64,000 bases of DNA from Hippasteria phrygiana (taxonomy: Eukaryota; Echinodermata; Asteroidea; Valvatida; Goniasteridae). Location of the stretch: positions 1,196,001-1,260,000 of the forward strand of contig JAZGUH010000451.1 of assembly GCA_037893225.1 (NCBI GenBank). Reading direction: 5' to 3'. Positions within the stretch are counted from its first letter, which is position 1. Each line of letters begins with the position of its first letter. The position numbers were made by a program, and so were the translations under genes. The notes under the pieces are model-generated. The model was not told the DNA's origin. It saw only the letters and a list, made by a program, of their open reading frames with translations, and made no database searches. Below, in pieces: positions 1 to 11,153 of the stretch.

Positions 1-234
1 CAAACGTTAAGCAGTCACAATGCAGTAAACGGAAAAACGCACACAGAGTTCACAGGAAGAAATTTGTTGCGAGGTTTGAATTTTCTCGAAGAGTTCTAAC
101 GCTGTGAAGCTGGCGATGGTCTCAAATTGTTGCGCTAGATCTAAGCTACCCATACGTGTGAAAATTACTGGATTTGGTCAATATCCCATTCAATTATGAA
201 GAGGGAAAAGAGGGGCGTTCATCTGAAAATTTGG
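1..234 (+). repeat. Reference satellite monomer (numbering used here)
   Basis: This is the first complete unit; base 1 of the window is taken as monomer position 1. Landmarks are: GAA-TTC-GAA heat-shock-type motif 78-90; CTG-TGA at 102-107; BglII site 137-142; ACGTG core 154-158; GTG-TGA at 156-161; attatgaa around 193-200; and a purine-rich gggaaaggaggggcg segment after about 202. In this particular unit the last part reads attatgaagagggaaaag, a variant of the usual attatgaacaggg. A hand count on a consensus-like unit gives 41 C, 61 G, 43.6% GC and 11 CpG. The + strand is clearly G-rich. No internal subrepeat that would explain the 234-bp length is visible. The substitutions that define subfamilies are spread along the unit, with many at about 14-16, 22-38, 52-70, 97-108, 113-125 and 155-200. 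Confidence 0.95.
78..90 (+). promoter_or_regulatory. Perfect 3-unit heat-shock element motif (representative; repeats every 234 bp)
   Basis: Bases 78-80 are GAA, 83-85 TTC and 88-90 GAA, which is the exact nGAAnnTTCnnGAAn arrangement bound by trimeric heat-shock factor. The motif is present in nearly every monomer. The common C-to-A variant at position 87 (ttctagaag, for example near 4,530 and 8,511) lies in the free spacer and leaves the motif intact. Broken versions located by eye are TTT in place of TTC (near 23,715, 29,095, 29,335, 34,480, 36,352, 39,400, 42,670, 50,485 and 50,720) and a lost last GAA (ttctcaaagag, near 2,895, 4,999, 8,977, 11,083, 15,062, 17,636, 57,741, 59,150 and 63,827). 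Binding is inferred from the motif alone. A single chance occurrence amplified with the monomer is the main alternative. Confidence 0.45.
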
Positions 235-1092
235 CAAACGTTAAGCAGTCACAATGAAGTAAATCGGAGAACGCAAACAGAGTTTATGGGAAGAAATTTG
301 TTGCGAGGTTTGAATTTTCTCGAAGAGTTCTCACGCTGTGAAGCTGGCGACGGTCTCAAATTGTTGCGCTAGATCTAAGCTACCCATAAGTGTGAAAATT
401 ACTGGATTTGGTCAATATCCCATTCAATTATGAACAGGGAAAGGAGGGGCGTTCATCTGAAAATGTGGCAAACGTTAAGCAGCCACAATGCAGTAAACCG
501 GAGAACGCACACAGAGTTCATGGGAAGAACTTTGTTGCGAGGTTTGAATTTTCTCGAAGAGTTCTAACGCTGTGAGACTGGCGATTGTCTCAAATTGTTG
601 CGCTAGATCTAAGCTACTCATACGTGTGAAAATTGCTAGATTTGGTCAATATCCCATTACATTATGAACAGGGAAAGGAGGGGCGTTCATCTGAAAATGT
701 GGCAAACGTTAAGCAGTCACAATGAAGTAAACGGGAGAACGCACACAGAGTTTATGGGAAGAAATTTGTTGCGAGGTTTGAATTTTCTCGAAGAGTTCTC
801 ACGCTGTGAAGCTGGCGATGGTCTGAAATTGTTGCGCTAGATCTAAGCTACCCATAAGTGTGAAAATTACTGGATTTGGTCAATATCCCATTCAATTATG
901 AACAGGGAAAGGAGGGGCGTTCATCTGAAAATGTGGCAAACGTTAAGCAGCCACAATGCAGTAAACCGGAGAACGCACACAGAGTTCATGGGAAAAACAT
1001 TGTTGCGAGGTTTGAATTTTCTCGAAGAGTTCTCACGCTATGAAGCTGGCGATGGTCTCAAATTGTTGCGCTAGATCTAAGCTACCCATACG

Positions 1093-2335
1093 TGTGAAAA
1101 ATACTGGATTTGGTCAATATCCCATTCAATTATGAACAGGGAAAGGAGGGGCGTTCATCTGAAAATGTGGCAAACGTTAAGCAGTCACAACGCAGTAAAC
1201 GGAAGAACGCACACAGAGTTCAGAGAAGGAAATTTGTTGCGAGGTTTGAATTTTCTCGAAGAGTTCTAACGCTGTGAAGCTGGCGATGGTCTGAAATTGT
1301 TGCGCTATTTCTAAGCTACCCGTAAGTGTGAACATTACTGGATTTGGTCAATATCCCATTAAATTATGAGCAGGGAAAGGAGGGGCGTTCATCTCAAAAT
1401 GTGGCAAACGTTAAGCAGTCACAATGCAGTAAACGGAAGAACGCACACAGAGTTCACGGGAAGAAATTTGTTGCGAGGTTTGAATTTTCTCGAAGAGTTC
1501 TAACGCTGTGAAGCTGGCGATGGTCCCAAATTGTTGCGCTAGATCTAAGCTACCCATACGTGTGAAAATTGCTGTATTTGGTCAATATCCCATTCAATTA
1601 TGAACAGGGAAAGGAGGGGCGTTCATCTGAATATTTGGCAAACGTTAAGCAGCCACAATGCAGTAAACGGGAGAACGCACACAGAGTTCACGGGAAGAAC
1701 TTTGTTGCGAGCTTTGAATTTTCTCGAAGAGTTCTAACGCTGTGAGACTGGCGATTGTCTCAAATTGTTGCGCTAGATCTAAGCTACCCATACGTGTGAA
1801 AAATACTAGATTTGGTCAATATCCCATTCAATTATGAACAGGGAAAGGAGGGGCGTTCATCTGAAAATGTGGCAAACGTTAAGCAGTCACAATGCAGTAA
1901 ACGGAAGAACGCACACAGAGTTCAGAGAAGGAAATTTGTTGCGAGGTTTGAATTTTCTCGAAGAGTTCTAACGCTGTGAAGCTGGCGATGGTCTGAAATT
2001 GTTGCGCTATTTCTAAGCTACCCGTAAGTGTGAACATTACTGGATTTGGTCAATATCCCATTAAATTATGAGCAGGGAAAGGAGGGGCGTTCATCTCAAA
2101 ATGTGGCAAACGTTAAGCAGTCACAATGCAGTAAACGGAAGAACGCACACAGAGTTCACGGGAAGAAATTTGTTGCGAGGTTTGAATTTTCTCGAAGAGT
2201 TCTAACGCTGTGAAGCTGGCGATGGTCCCAAATTGTTGCGCTAGATCTAAGCTACCCATACGTGTGAAAATTGCTGTATTTGGTTAATATCCCATTCAAT
2301 TATGAACAGGGAAAGGAGGGGCGTTCATCTGAAAA
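1093..2335 (+). repeat. Local 3-monomer (702-bp) tandem duplication
   Basis: The series gtgaaaaatac, ttcagagaagg, gctattt/gagcaggg and cccaaattg occurs from 1,093 and again from 1,795, exactly 702 bp later; gctattt lies at 1,304 and 2,006. The two copies differ by a few bases, for example tactgg against tactag and ggtcaat against ggttaat. The second copy skips the gaatatttgg unit and is followed by a further ttcagagaagg unit at about 2,395. Confidence 0.8.
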
Positions 2336-2963
2336 TGTGGCAAACGTTAAGCAGTCACAATGCAGTAAACGGAAGAACGCACACAGAGTTCAGAGAAGGA
2401 AATTTGTTTCGAGGTTTGAATTTTCTCGAAGAGTTCTAACGCTGTGAAGCTGGCGATGGTCTGAAATTGTTGCGCTAGATCTAAGCTACCCATACGTGTG
2501 AAAATTGCTGGATTTGGTCAATATCCCAGTAAATTATGAACAGGGAAAGGAGGGGCGTTCATTTGAAAATGTGGCAAACGTTAAGCAGCCACAATGCAGT
2601 AAACGGGAGAACGCACACAGAGTTCACGGGAAGAACTTTGTTGCGAGGTTTGAATTTTCTCGAAGAGTTCTAACGCTGTGAAGCTGGCGATGGTCTCAAA
2701 TTGTTGCGCTAGATCTAAGCTACCCATACGTGTAAAAATTACTGGATTTGGTCAATATACCATTCGATTATGAACAGGGAAAGGAGGGGCGTTCATCTGA
2801 AAATTTGGCAAACGTTAAGCAGTCACAATGCAGTAAACGGGAGAACGCACACAGAGTTCATGGGAAAAAAATTGTTGCGAGGTTTGAATTTTCTCAAAGA
2901 GTTCTCACGCTATGAAGCTGGCGATGGTCTCAAATTGTTGCGCTAGATCTAAGCTACCCATAC

Positions 2964-5069
2964 GTGTACAAATTACTGGATTTGGTCAATATCTCATTCA
3001 AATATGAACAGGGAAAGGAGGGTCGTTCATCTGAAAATGTGGCAAACGTTAAGCAGTCACAATGCAGTAAACGGAAAAACGCACACAGAGTTCACAGGAA
3101 GAAATTTGTTGCAAGGTTTGAATTTTCTCGAAGAGTTCTAACGCTGTGAAGCTGGCGATGGTCTCAAATTGTTGCGCTAGATCTAAGCTACCCATACGTG
3201 TGAAAATTACTGGATTTGGTCAATATCCCATTCAATTATGAACAGGGAAAAGAGGGGCGTTCATCTGAAAATTTGGCAAACGTTAAGCAGTCACAATGAA
3301 GTAAACCGGAGAACGCAAACAGAGTTTATGGGAAGAAATTTGTTGCGAGGTTTGAATTTTCTCGAAGAGTTCTCACGCTGTGAAGCTGGCGATGGTCTGA
3401 AATTGTTGCGCTAGATCTAAGCTACCCATAAGTGTGAAAATTACTGGATTTGGTCAATATCCCATTCAATTATGAACAGGGAAAGGAGGGGCGTTCATCT
3501 GAAAATGTGGCAAACGTTAAGCAGCCACAATGCAGTAAACCGGAGAACGCACACAGAGTTCATGGGAAAAACATTGTTGCGAGGTTTGAATTTTCTCGAA
3601 GAGTTCTCACGCTATGAAGCTGGCGATGGTCTCAAATTGTTGCGCTAGATCTAAGCTACCCATACGTGTGAAAAATACTGGATTTGGTCAATATCCCATT
3701 CAATTATGAACAGGGAAAGGAGGGGCGTTCATCTGAAAATGTGGCAAACGTTAAGCAGTCACAATGCAGTAAACGGAAGAACGCACACAGAGTTCAGAGA
3801 AGGAAATTTGTTGCGAGGTTTGAATTTTCTCGAAGAGTTCTAACGCTGTGAAGCTGGCGATGGTCTGAAATTGTTGCGCTATTTCTAAGCTACCCGTAAG
3901 TGTGAACATTACTGGATTTGGTCAATATCCCATTAAATTATGAGCAGGGAAAGGAGGGGCGTTCATCTCAAAATGTGGCAAACGTTAAGCAGTCACAATG
4001 CAGTAAACGGAAGAACGCACACAGAGTTCACGGGAAGAAATTTGTTGCGAGGTTTGAATTTTCTCGAAGAGTTCTAACGCTGTGAAGCTGGCGATGGTCC
4101 CAAATTGTTGCGCTAGATCTAAGCTACCCATACGTGTGAAAATTGCTGTATTTGGTCAATATCCCATTCAATTATGAACAGGGAAAGGAGGGGCGTTCAT
4201 CTGAATATTTGGCAAACGTTAAGCAGCCACAATGCAGTAAACGGGAGAACGCACACAGAGTTCACGGGAAGAACTTTGTTGCGAGCTTTGAATTTTCTCG
4301 AAGAGTTCTAACGCTGTGAGACTGGCGATTGTCTCAAATTGTTGCGCTAGATCTAAGCTACTCATACGTGTGAAAATTGCTGTATTTGGTCAATATCCCA
4401 TTACATTATGAACAGGGAAAGGAGGGGCGTTCATCTGAAAATGTGGCAAACGTTAAGCAGTCACAATGAAGTAAACGGGAGAACGCACACAGAGTTTATG
4501 GGAAGAAATTTGTTGCGAGGTTTGAATTTTCTAGAAGAGTTCTCACGCTGTGAAGCTGACGATGGTCTCAAATTGTTGCGCTAGATCTAAGCTACCCATA
4601 CGTGTGAAAATTGCTGGATTTGGTCAATATCCCAGTAAATTATGAACAGGGAAAGGAGGGGCGTTCATTTGAAAATGTGGCAAACGTTAAGCAGCCACAA
4701 TGCAGTAAACGGGAGAACGCACACAGAGTTCACGGGAAGAACTTTGTTGCGAGGTTTGAATTTTCTCGAAGAGTTCTAACGCTGTGGAGCTGGCGATGGT
4801 CTCAAATTGTTGCGCTAGATCTAAGCTACCCATACGTGTAAAAATTACTGGATTTGGTCAATATACCATTCGATTATGAACAGGGAAAGGAGGGGCGTTC
4901 ATCTGAAAATTTGGCAAACGTTAAGCAGTCACAATGCAGTAAACGGGAGAACGCACACAGAGTTCATGGGAAAAAAATTGTTGCGAGGTTTGAATTTTCT
5001 CAAAGAGTTCTCACGCTATGAAGCTGGCGATGGTCTCAAATTGTTGCGCTAGATCTAAGCTACCCATAC
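2964..5069 (+). repeat. 9-monomer block, version 1
   Basis: This 2,106-bp block runs from one GTG-TAC unit to the next. In order its units are marked by aaaccgg/tctgaaattg, gggaaaaacattg with ctatgaag, gtgaaaaatac/ttcagagaagg, gctattt/gagcaggg (3,878), cccaaattg, gaatatttgg/gagctttg/tgagactgg, acattatg/ctagaag/gctgacg, cagtaaatt/catttg/tgtggagctgg, and gtgtaaaaatt/cattcgatt/ctcaaagag. It has the same length as the block at 9,048-11,153, but the internal unit order differs. Confidence 0.8.
3878..4112 (+). repeat. Diagnostic gctattt/gagcaggg monomer variant (13 copies)
   Basis: This distinctive unit combines gctatttctaagctacccgtaag, written here as gctattt plus cccgtaag, with gtgaacatt, gagcaggg and ctcaaaatg. 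It has lost the BglII site. The gctattt motif lies at 1,304, 2,006, 3,878, 7,856, 9,728, 13,940, 31,022, 43,516, 46,324, 52,408, 55,216, 59,896 and 62,704. It is always preceded by a ttcagagaagg unit and followed by a cccaaattg unit. The three monomers move together as a cassette and make a good marker for the higher-order structure. Confidence 0.85.
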
Positions 5070-8000
5070 GTGTACAAATTACTGGATTTGGTCAATATCT
5101 CATTCAAATATGAACAGGGAAAGGAGGGTCGTTCATCTGAAAATGTGGCAAACGTTAAGCAGTCACAATGCAGTAAACGGAAAAACGCACACAGAGTTCA
5201 CAGGAAGAAATTTGTTGCGAGGTTTGAATTTTCTCGAAGAGTTCTAACGCTGTGAAGCTGGCGATGGTCTCAAATTGTTGCGCTAGATCTAAGCTACCCA
5301 TACGTGTGAAAATTACTGGATTTGGTCAATATCCCATTCAATTATGAAGAGGGAAAAGAGGGGCGTTCATCTGAAAATTTGGCAAACGTTAAGCAGTCAC
5401 AATGAAGTAAATCGGAGAACGCAAACAGAGTTTATGGGAAGAAATTTGTTGCGAGGTTTGAATTTTCTCGAAGAGTTCTCACGCTGTGAAGCTGGCGACG
5501 GTCTCAAATTGTTGCGCTAGATCTAAGCTACCCATAAGTGTGAAAATTACTGGATTTGGTCAATATCCCATTCAATTATGAACAGGGAAAGGAGGGGCGT
5601 TCATCTGAAAATGTGGCAAACGTTAAGCAGCCACAATGCAGTAAACCGGAGAACGCACACAGAGTTCATGGGAAGAACTTTGTTGCGAGGTTTGAATTTT
5701 CTCGAAGAGTTCTAACGCTGTGAGACTGGCGATTGTCTCAAATTGTTGCGCTAGATCTAAGCTACTCATACGTGTGAAAATTGCTAGATTTGGTCAATAT
5801 CCCATTACATTATGAACAGGGAAAGGAGGGGCGTTCATCTGAAAATGTGGCAAACGTTAAGCAGTCACAATGAAGTAAACGGGAGAACGCACACAGAGTT
5901 TATGGGAAGAAATTTGTTGCGAGGTTTGAATTTTCTCGAAGAGTTCTCACGCTGTGAAGCTGGCGATGGTCTCAAATTGTTGCGCTAGATCTAAGCTACC
6001 CATACGTGTGAAAATTGCTGGATTTGGTCAATATTCCAGTAAATTATGAACAGGGAAAGGAGGGGCGTTCATTTGAAAATGTGGCAAACGTTAAGCAGCC
6101 ACAATGCAGTAAACGGGAGAACGCACACAGAGTTCACGGGACGAACTTTGTTGCGAGGTTTGAATTTTCTCGAAGAGTTCTAACGCTGTGAAGCTGGCGA
6201 TGGTCTGAAATTGTTGCGCTAGATCTAAGCTACCCATAAGTGTGAAAATTACTGGATTTGGTTAATATACCATTCAATTATGAACAGGGAAAGGAGGGGC
6301 GTTCATCTGAAAATGTGGCAAACGTTAAGCAGCCACAATGCAGTAAACGGGAGAACGCACACAGCGTTCACGGGAAGAACATTGTTGCGAGGTTTGAATT
6401 TTCTCGAAGAGTTCTAACGCTGTGAAGCTGGCGATTGTCTCAAATTGTTGCGCTAGATCTAAGCTACTCATACGTGTGACAATTGCTGGATTTGGTCAAT
6501 ATCCCATTCAATTATGAACAGGGAAAGGAGGGGCGTTCATCTGAAAATGTGGCAAACGTTAAGCAGTCACAATGAAGTAAACCGGAGAACGCAAACAGAG
6601 TTTATGGGAAGAAATTTGTTGCGAGGTTTGAATTTTCTAGAAGAGTTCTCACGCTGTGAAGCTGGCGATGGTCTGAAATTGTTGCGCTAGATCTAAGCTA
6701 CCCATAAGTGTGAAAATTACTGGATTTGGTCAATATCCCATTCAATTATGAACAGTTAAAGGAGGGGCGTTCATCTGAAAATGTGGCAAACGTTAAGCAG
6801 CCACAATGCAGTAAACCGGAGAACGCACACAGAGTTCATGGGAAGAATTTTGTTGCGAGGTTTGAATTTTCTCGAAGAGTTCTAACGCTGTGAAGCTGGC
6901 GATGGTCTCAAATTGTTGCGCTAGATCTAAGCTACCCATACGTGTAAAAATTACTGGATTTGTTCAATATACCATTCAATTATGAACAGGGAAAGGAGGG
7001 GCGTTCATCTGAAAATTTGGCAAACGTTAAGCAGTCACAATGCAGTAAACGGGAGAACGCACACAGAGTTCACGGGAAGAACTTTGTTGCGAGGTTTGAA
7101 TTTTCTCGAAGAGTTCTCACGCTGTGAAGCTGGCGATTGTCTCAAATTGTTGCGCTAGATCTAAGCTACCCATACGTGTGAAAATTGCTGGATTTGGTCA
7201 ATATCCCAGTAAATTATGAACAGGGAAAGGAGGGGCGTTCATTTGAAAATGTGGCAAACGTTAAGCAGTCACAATACAGTAAACGGGAGAACGCACACAG
7301 AGTTCACGGGAAGAAATTCGTTGCGAGGTTTGAATTTTCTCGAAGGGTTCTAACGCTGTGAAGCTGGCGATGGTCTCAAATTGTTGCGCTAGATCTAAGC
7401 TACCCATACGTGTGAAAATTGCTGTATTTGGTCAATATCCCATTCAATTATGAACAGGGAAAGGAGGGGCGTTCATCTGAAAATTTGGCAAACGTTAAGC
7501 AGCCACAATGCAGTAAACAGGAGAACGCACACAGAGTTCACGGTAAGAACTTTGTTGCGAGGTTTGAATTTTCTCGAAGAGTTCTCACGCTGTGAAGCTG
7601 GCGATGGTCTGAAATTGTTGCGCTAGATCTAAGCTACCCATAAGTGTGAAAATTACTGGATTTGGTCAATATGCCATTCAATTATGAACAGGGAAAGGAG
7701 GGGCGTTCATCTGAAAATGTGGCAAACGTTAAGCAGTCACAATGCAGTAAACGGAAGAACGCACACAGAGTTCAGAGAAGGAAATTTGTTGCGAGGTTTG
7801 AATTTTCTCGAAGAGTTCTAACGCTGTGAAGCTGGCGATGGTCTGAAATTGTTGCGCTATTTCTAAGCTACCCGTAAGTGTGAACATTACTGGATTTGGT
7901 CAATATCCCATTAAATTATGAGCAGGGAAAGGAGGGGCGTTCATCTCAAAATGTGGCAAACGTTAAGCAGTCACAATGCAGTAAACGGAAGAACGCACAC

Positions 8001-9047
8001 AGAGTTCACGGGAAGAAATTTGTTGCGAGGTTTGAATTTTCTCGAAGAGTTCTAACGCTGTGAAGCTGGCGATGGTCCCAAATTGTTGCGCTAGATCTAA
8101 GCTACCCATACGTTTGAAAATTGCTGTATTTGGTCAATATCCCATTCAATTATGAACAGGGAAAGGAGGGGCGTTCATCTGAATATTTGGCAAACGTTAA
8201 GCAGCCACAATGCAGTAAACGGGAGAACGCACACAGAGTTCACGGGAAGAACTTTGTTGCGAGCTTTGAATTTTCTCGAAGAGTTCTAACGCTGTGAGAC
8301 TGGCGATTGTCTCAAATTGTTGCGCTAGATCTAAGCTACTCATACGTGTGAAAATTGCTGTATTTGGTCAATATCCCATTACATTATGAACAGGGAAAGG
8401 AGGGGCGTTCATCTGAAAATGTGGCAAACGTTAAGCAGTCACAATGAAGTAAACGGGAGAACGCACACAGAGTTTATGGGAAGAAATTTGTTGCGAGGTT
8501 TGAATTTTCTAGAAGAGTTCTCACGCTGTGAAGCTGACGATGGTCTCAAATTGTTGCGCTAGATCTAAGCTACCCATACGTGTGAAAATTGCTGGATTTG
8601 GTCAATATCCCAGTAAATTATGAACAGGGAAAGGAGGGGCGTTCATTTGAAAATGTGGCAAACGTTAAGCAGCCACAATGCAGTAAACGGGAGAACGCAC
8701 ACAGAGTTCACGGGAAGAACTTTGTTGCGAGGTTTGAATTTTCTCGAAGAGTTCTAACGCTGTGGAGCTGGCGATGGTCTCAAATTGTTGCGCTAGATCT
8801 AAGCTACCCATACGTGTAAAAATTACTGGATTTGGTCAATATACCATTCGATTATGAACAGGGAAAGGAGGGGCGTTCATCTGAAAATTTGGCAAACGTT
8901 AAGCAGTCACAATGCAGTAAACGGGAGAACGCACACAGAGTTCATGGGAAAAAAATTGTTGCGAGGTTTGAATTTTCTCAAAGAGTTCTCACGCTATGAA
9001 GCTGGCGATGGTCTCAAATTGTTGCGCTAGATCTAAGCTACCCATAC
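5070..9047 (+). repeat. 17-monomer block, copy 1 (3,978 bp)
   Basis: It is near-identical to 11,154-15,131 at an offset of exactly 6,084 bp. Differences seen by eye are isolated single bases, for example aacagttaaagg at about 6,750 against aacagggaaagg, cggtaagaac at about 7,543 against cgggaagaac, and atgccattc at about 7,672 against atcccattc. Characteristic units include gaagaggg, ggttaatatacc, acagcgttc, gtgacaattg, cgggacgaac, aatacag and aagggttc. The conservation implies recent duplication of about 4 kb as a unit. Confidence 0.88.
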
Positions 9048-11153
9048 GTGTACAAATTACTGGATTTGGTCAATATCTCATTCAAATATGAACAGGGAAA
9101 GGAGGGTCGTTCATCTGAAAATGTGGCAAACGTTAAGCAGTCACAATGCAGTAAACGGAAAAACGCACACAGAGTTCACAGGAAGAAATTTGTTGCGAGG
9201 TTTGAATTTTCTCGAAGAGTTCTAACGCTGTGAAGCTGGCGATGGTCTCAAATTGTTGCGCTAGATCTAAGCTACCCATACGTGTGAAAATTACTGGATT
9301 TGGTCAATATCCCATTCAATTATGAAGAGGGAAAAGAGGGGCGTTCATCTGAAAATTTGGCAAACGTTAAGCAGTCACAATGAAGTAAATCGGAGAACGC
9401 AAACAGAGTTTATGGGAAGAAATTTGTTGCGAGGTTTGAATTTTCTCGAAGAGTTCTCACGCTGTGAAGCTGGCGACGGTCTCAAATTGTTGCGCTAGAT
9501 CTAAGCTACCCATAAGTGTGAAAATTACTGGATTTGGTCAATATCCCATTCAATTATGAACAGGGAAAGGAGGGGCGTTCATCTGAAAATGTGGCAAACG
9601 TTAAGCAGTCACAATGCAGTAAACGGAAGAACGCACACAGAGTTCAGAGAAGGAAATTTGTTGCGAGGTTTGAATTTTCTCGAAGAGTTCTAACGCTGTG
9701 AAGCTGGCGATGGTCTGAAATTGTTGCGCTATTTCTAAGCTACCCGTAAGTGTGAACATTACTGGATTTGGTCAATATCCCATTAAATTATGAGCAGGGA
9801 AAGGAGGGGCGTTCATCTCAAAATGTGGCAAACGTTAAGCAGTCAAAATGCAGTAAACGGAAGAACGCACACAGAGTTCACGGGAAGAAATTTGTTGCGA
9901 GGTTTGAATTTTCTCGAAGAGTTCTAACGCTGTGAAGCTGGCGATGGTCCCAAATTGTTGCGCTAGATCTAAGCTACCCATACGTGTGAAAATTGCTGTA
10001 TTTGGTCAATATCCCATTCAATTATGAACAGGGAAAGGAGGGGCGTTCATCTGAATATTTGGCAAACGTTAAGCAGCCACAATGCAGTAAACGGGAGAAC
10101 GCACACAGAGTTCACGGGAAGAACTTTGTTGCGAGCTTTGAATTTTCTCGAAGAGTTCTAACGCTGTTAGACTGGCGATTGTCTCAAATTGTTGCGCTAG
10201 ATCTAAGCTACTCATACGTGTGAAAATTGCTGTATTTGGTCAATATCCCATTACATTATGAACAGGGAAAGGAGGGGCGTTCATCTGAAAATGTGGCAAA
10301 CGTTAAGCAGTCACAATGAAGTAAACGGGAGAACGCACACAGAGTTTATGGGAAGAAATTTGTTGCGAGGTTTGAATTTTCTAGAAGAGTTCTCACGCTG
10401 TGAAGCTGACGATGGTCTCAAATTGTTGCGCTAGATCTAAGCTACTCATACGTGTGAAAATTGCTGTATTTGGTCAATATCCCATTACATTATGATCAGG
10501 GAAAGGAGGGGCGTTCATCTGAAAATGTGGCAAACGTTAAGCAGTCACAATGAAGTAAACGGGAGAACGCACACAGAGTTTATGGGAAGAAATTTGTTGC
10601 GAGGTTTGAATTTTCTAGAAGAGTTCTCACGCTGTGAAGCTGACGATGGTCTCAAATTGTTGCGCTAGATCTAAGCTACCCATACGTGTGAAAATTGCTG
10701 GATTTGGTCAATATCCCAGTAAATTATGAACAGGGAAAGGAGGGGCGTTCATTTGAAAATGTGGCAAACGTTAAGCAGCCACAATGCAGTAAACGGGAGA
10801 ACGCACACAGAGTTCACGGGAAGAACTTTGTTGCGAGGTTTGAATTTTCTCGAAGAGTTCTAACGCTGTGGAGCTGGCGATGGTCTCAAATTGTTGCGCT
10901 AGATCTAAGCTACCCATACGTGTAAAAATTACTGGATTTGGTCAATATACCATTCGATTATGAACAGGGAAAGGAGGGGCGTTCATCTGAAAATTTGGCA
11001 AACGTTAAGCAGTCACAATGCAGTAAACGGGAGAACGCACACAGAGTTCATGGGAAAAAAATTGTTGCGAGGTTTGAATTTTCTCAAAGAGTTCTCACGC
11101 TATGAAGCTGGCGATGGTCTCAAATTGTTGCGCTAGATCTAAGCTACCCATAC
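9048..11153 (+). repeat. 9-monomer block, version 2 (same length, different content)
   Basis: This block occupies the same slot and length as 2,964-5,069 but begins like the 17-mer block (gaagaggg, aaatcgg, gcgacgg). It then jumps to ttcagagaagg and gctattt/gagcaggg (9,728), and contains a duplicated acattatg/ctagaag/gctgacg unit (about 10,230-10,460 and 10,460-10,690). One unit has TTA-GAC instead of TGA-GAC at about 10,167, which removes an in-frame stop. Confidence 0.78.

Larger units (their letters stand above)
1..826 (+). repeat. Partial copy of the 17-mer block start, ending in a jump
   Basis: Bases 1 to about 820 match 5,149 to about 5,970 (offset 22 monomers). They share gaagaggg, aaatcgg, gcgacgg, tgagactgg and ttgctagatttgg. 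At about 826 the unit changes from tctcaaattg to tctgaaattg followed by cataagtg. From there to about 1,783 it matches 3,400-4,357 (offset 2,574 bp, 11 monomers). This is a recombination joint inside an otherwise in-phase array. Confidence 0.8.

Noticed and set aside
71..84. RNA polymerase III B box in gcgaggtttgaatttt
   Set aside because: It resembles GGTTCGANNCC but has three mismatches at key positions, and no acceptable A box lies upstream.
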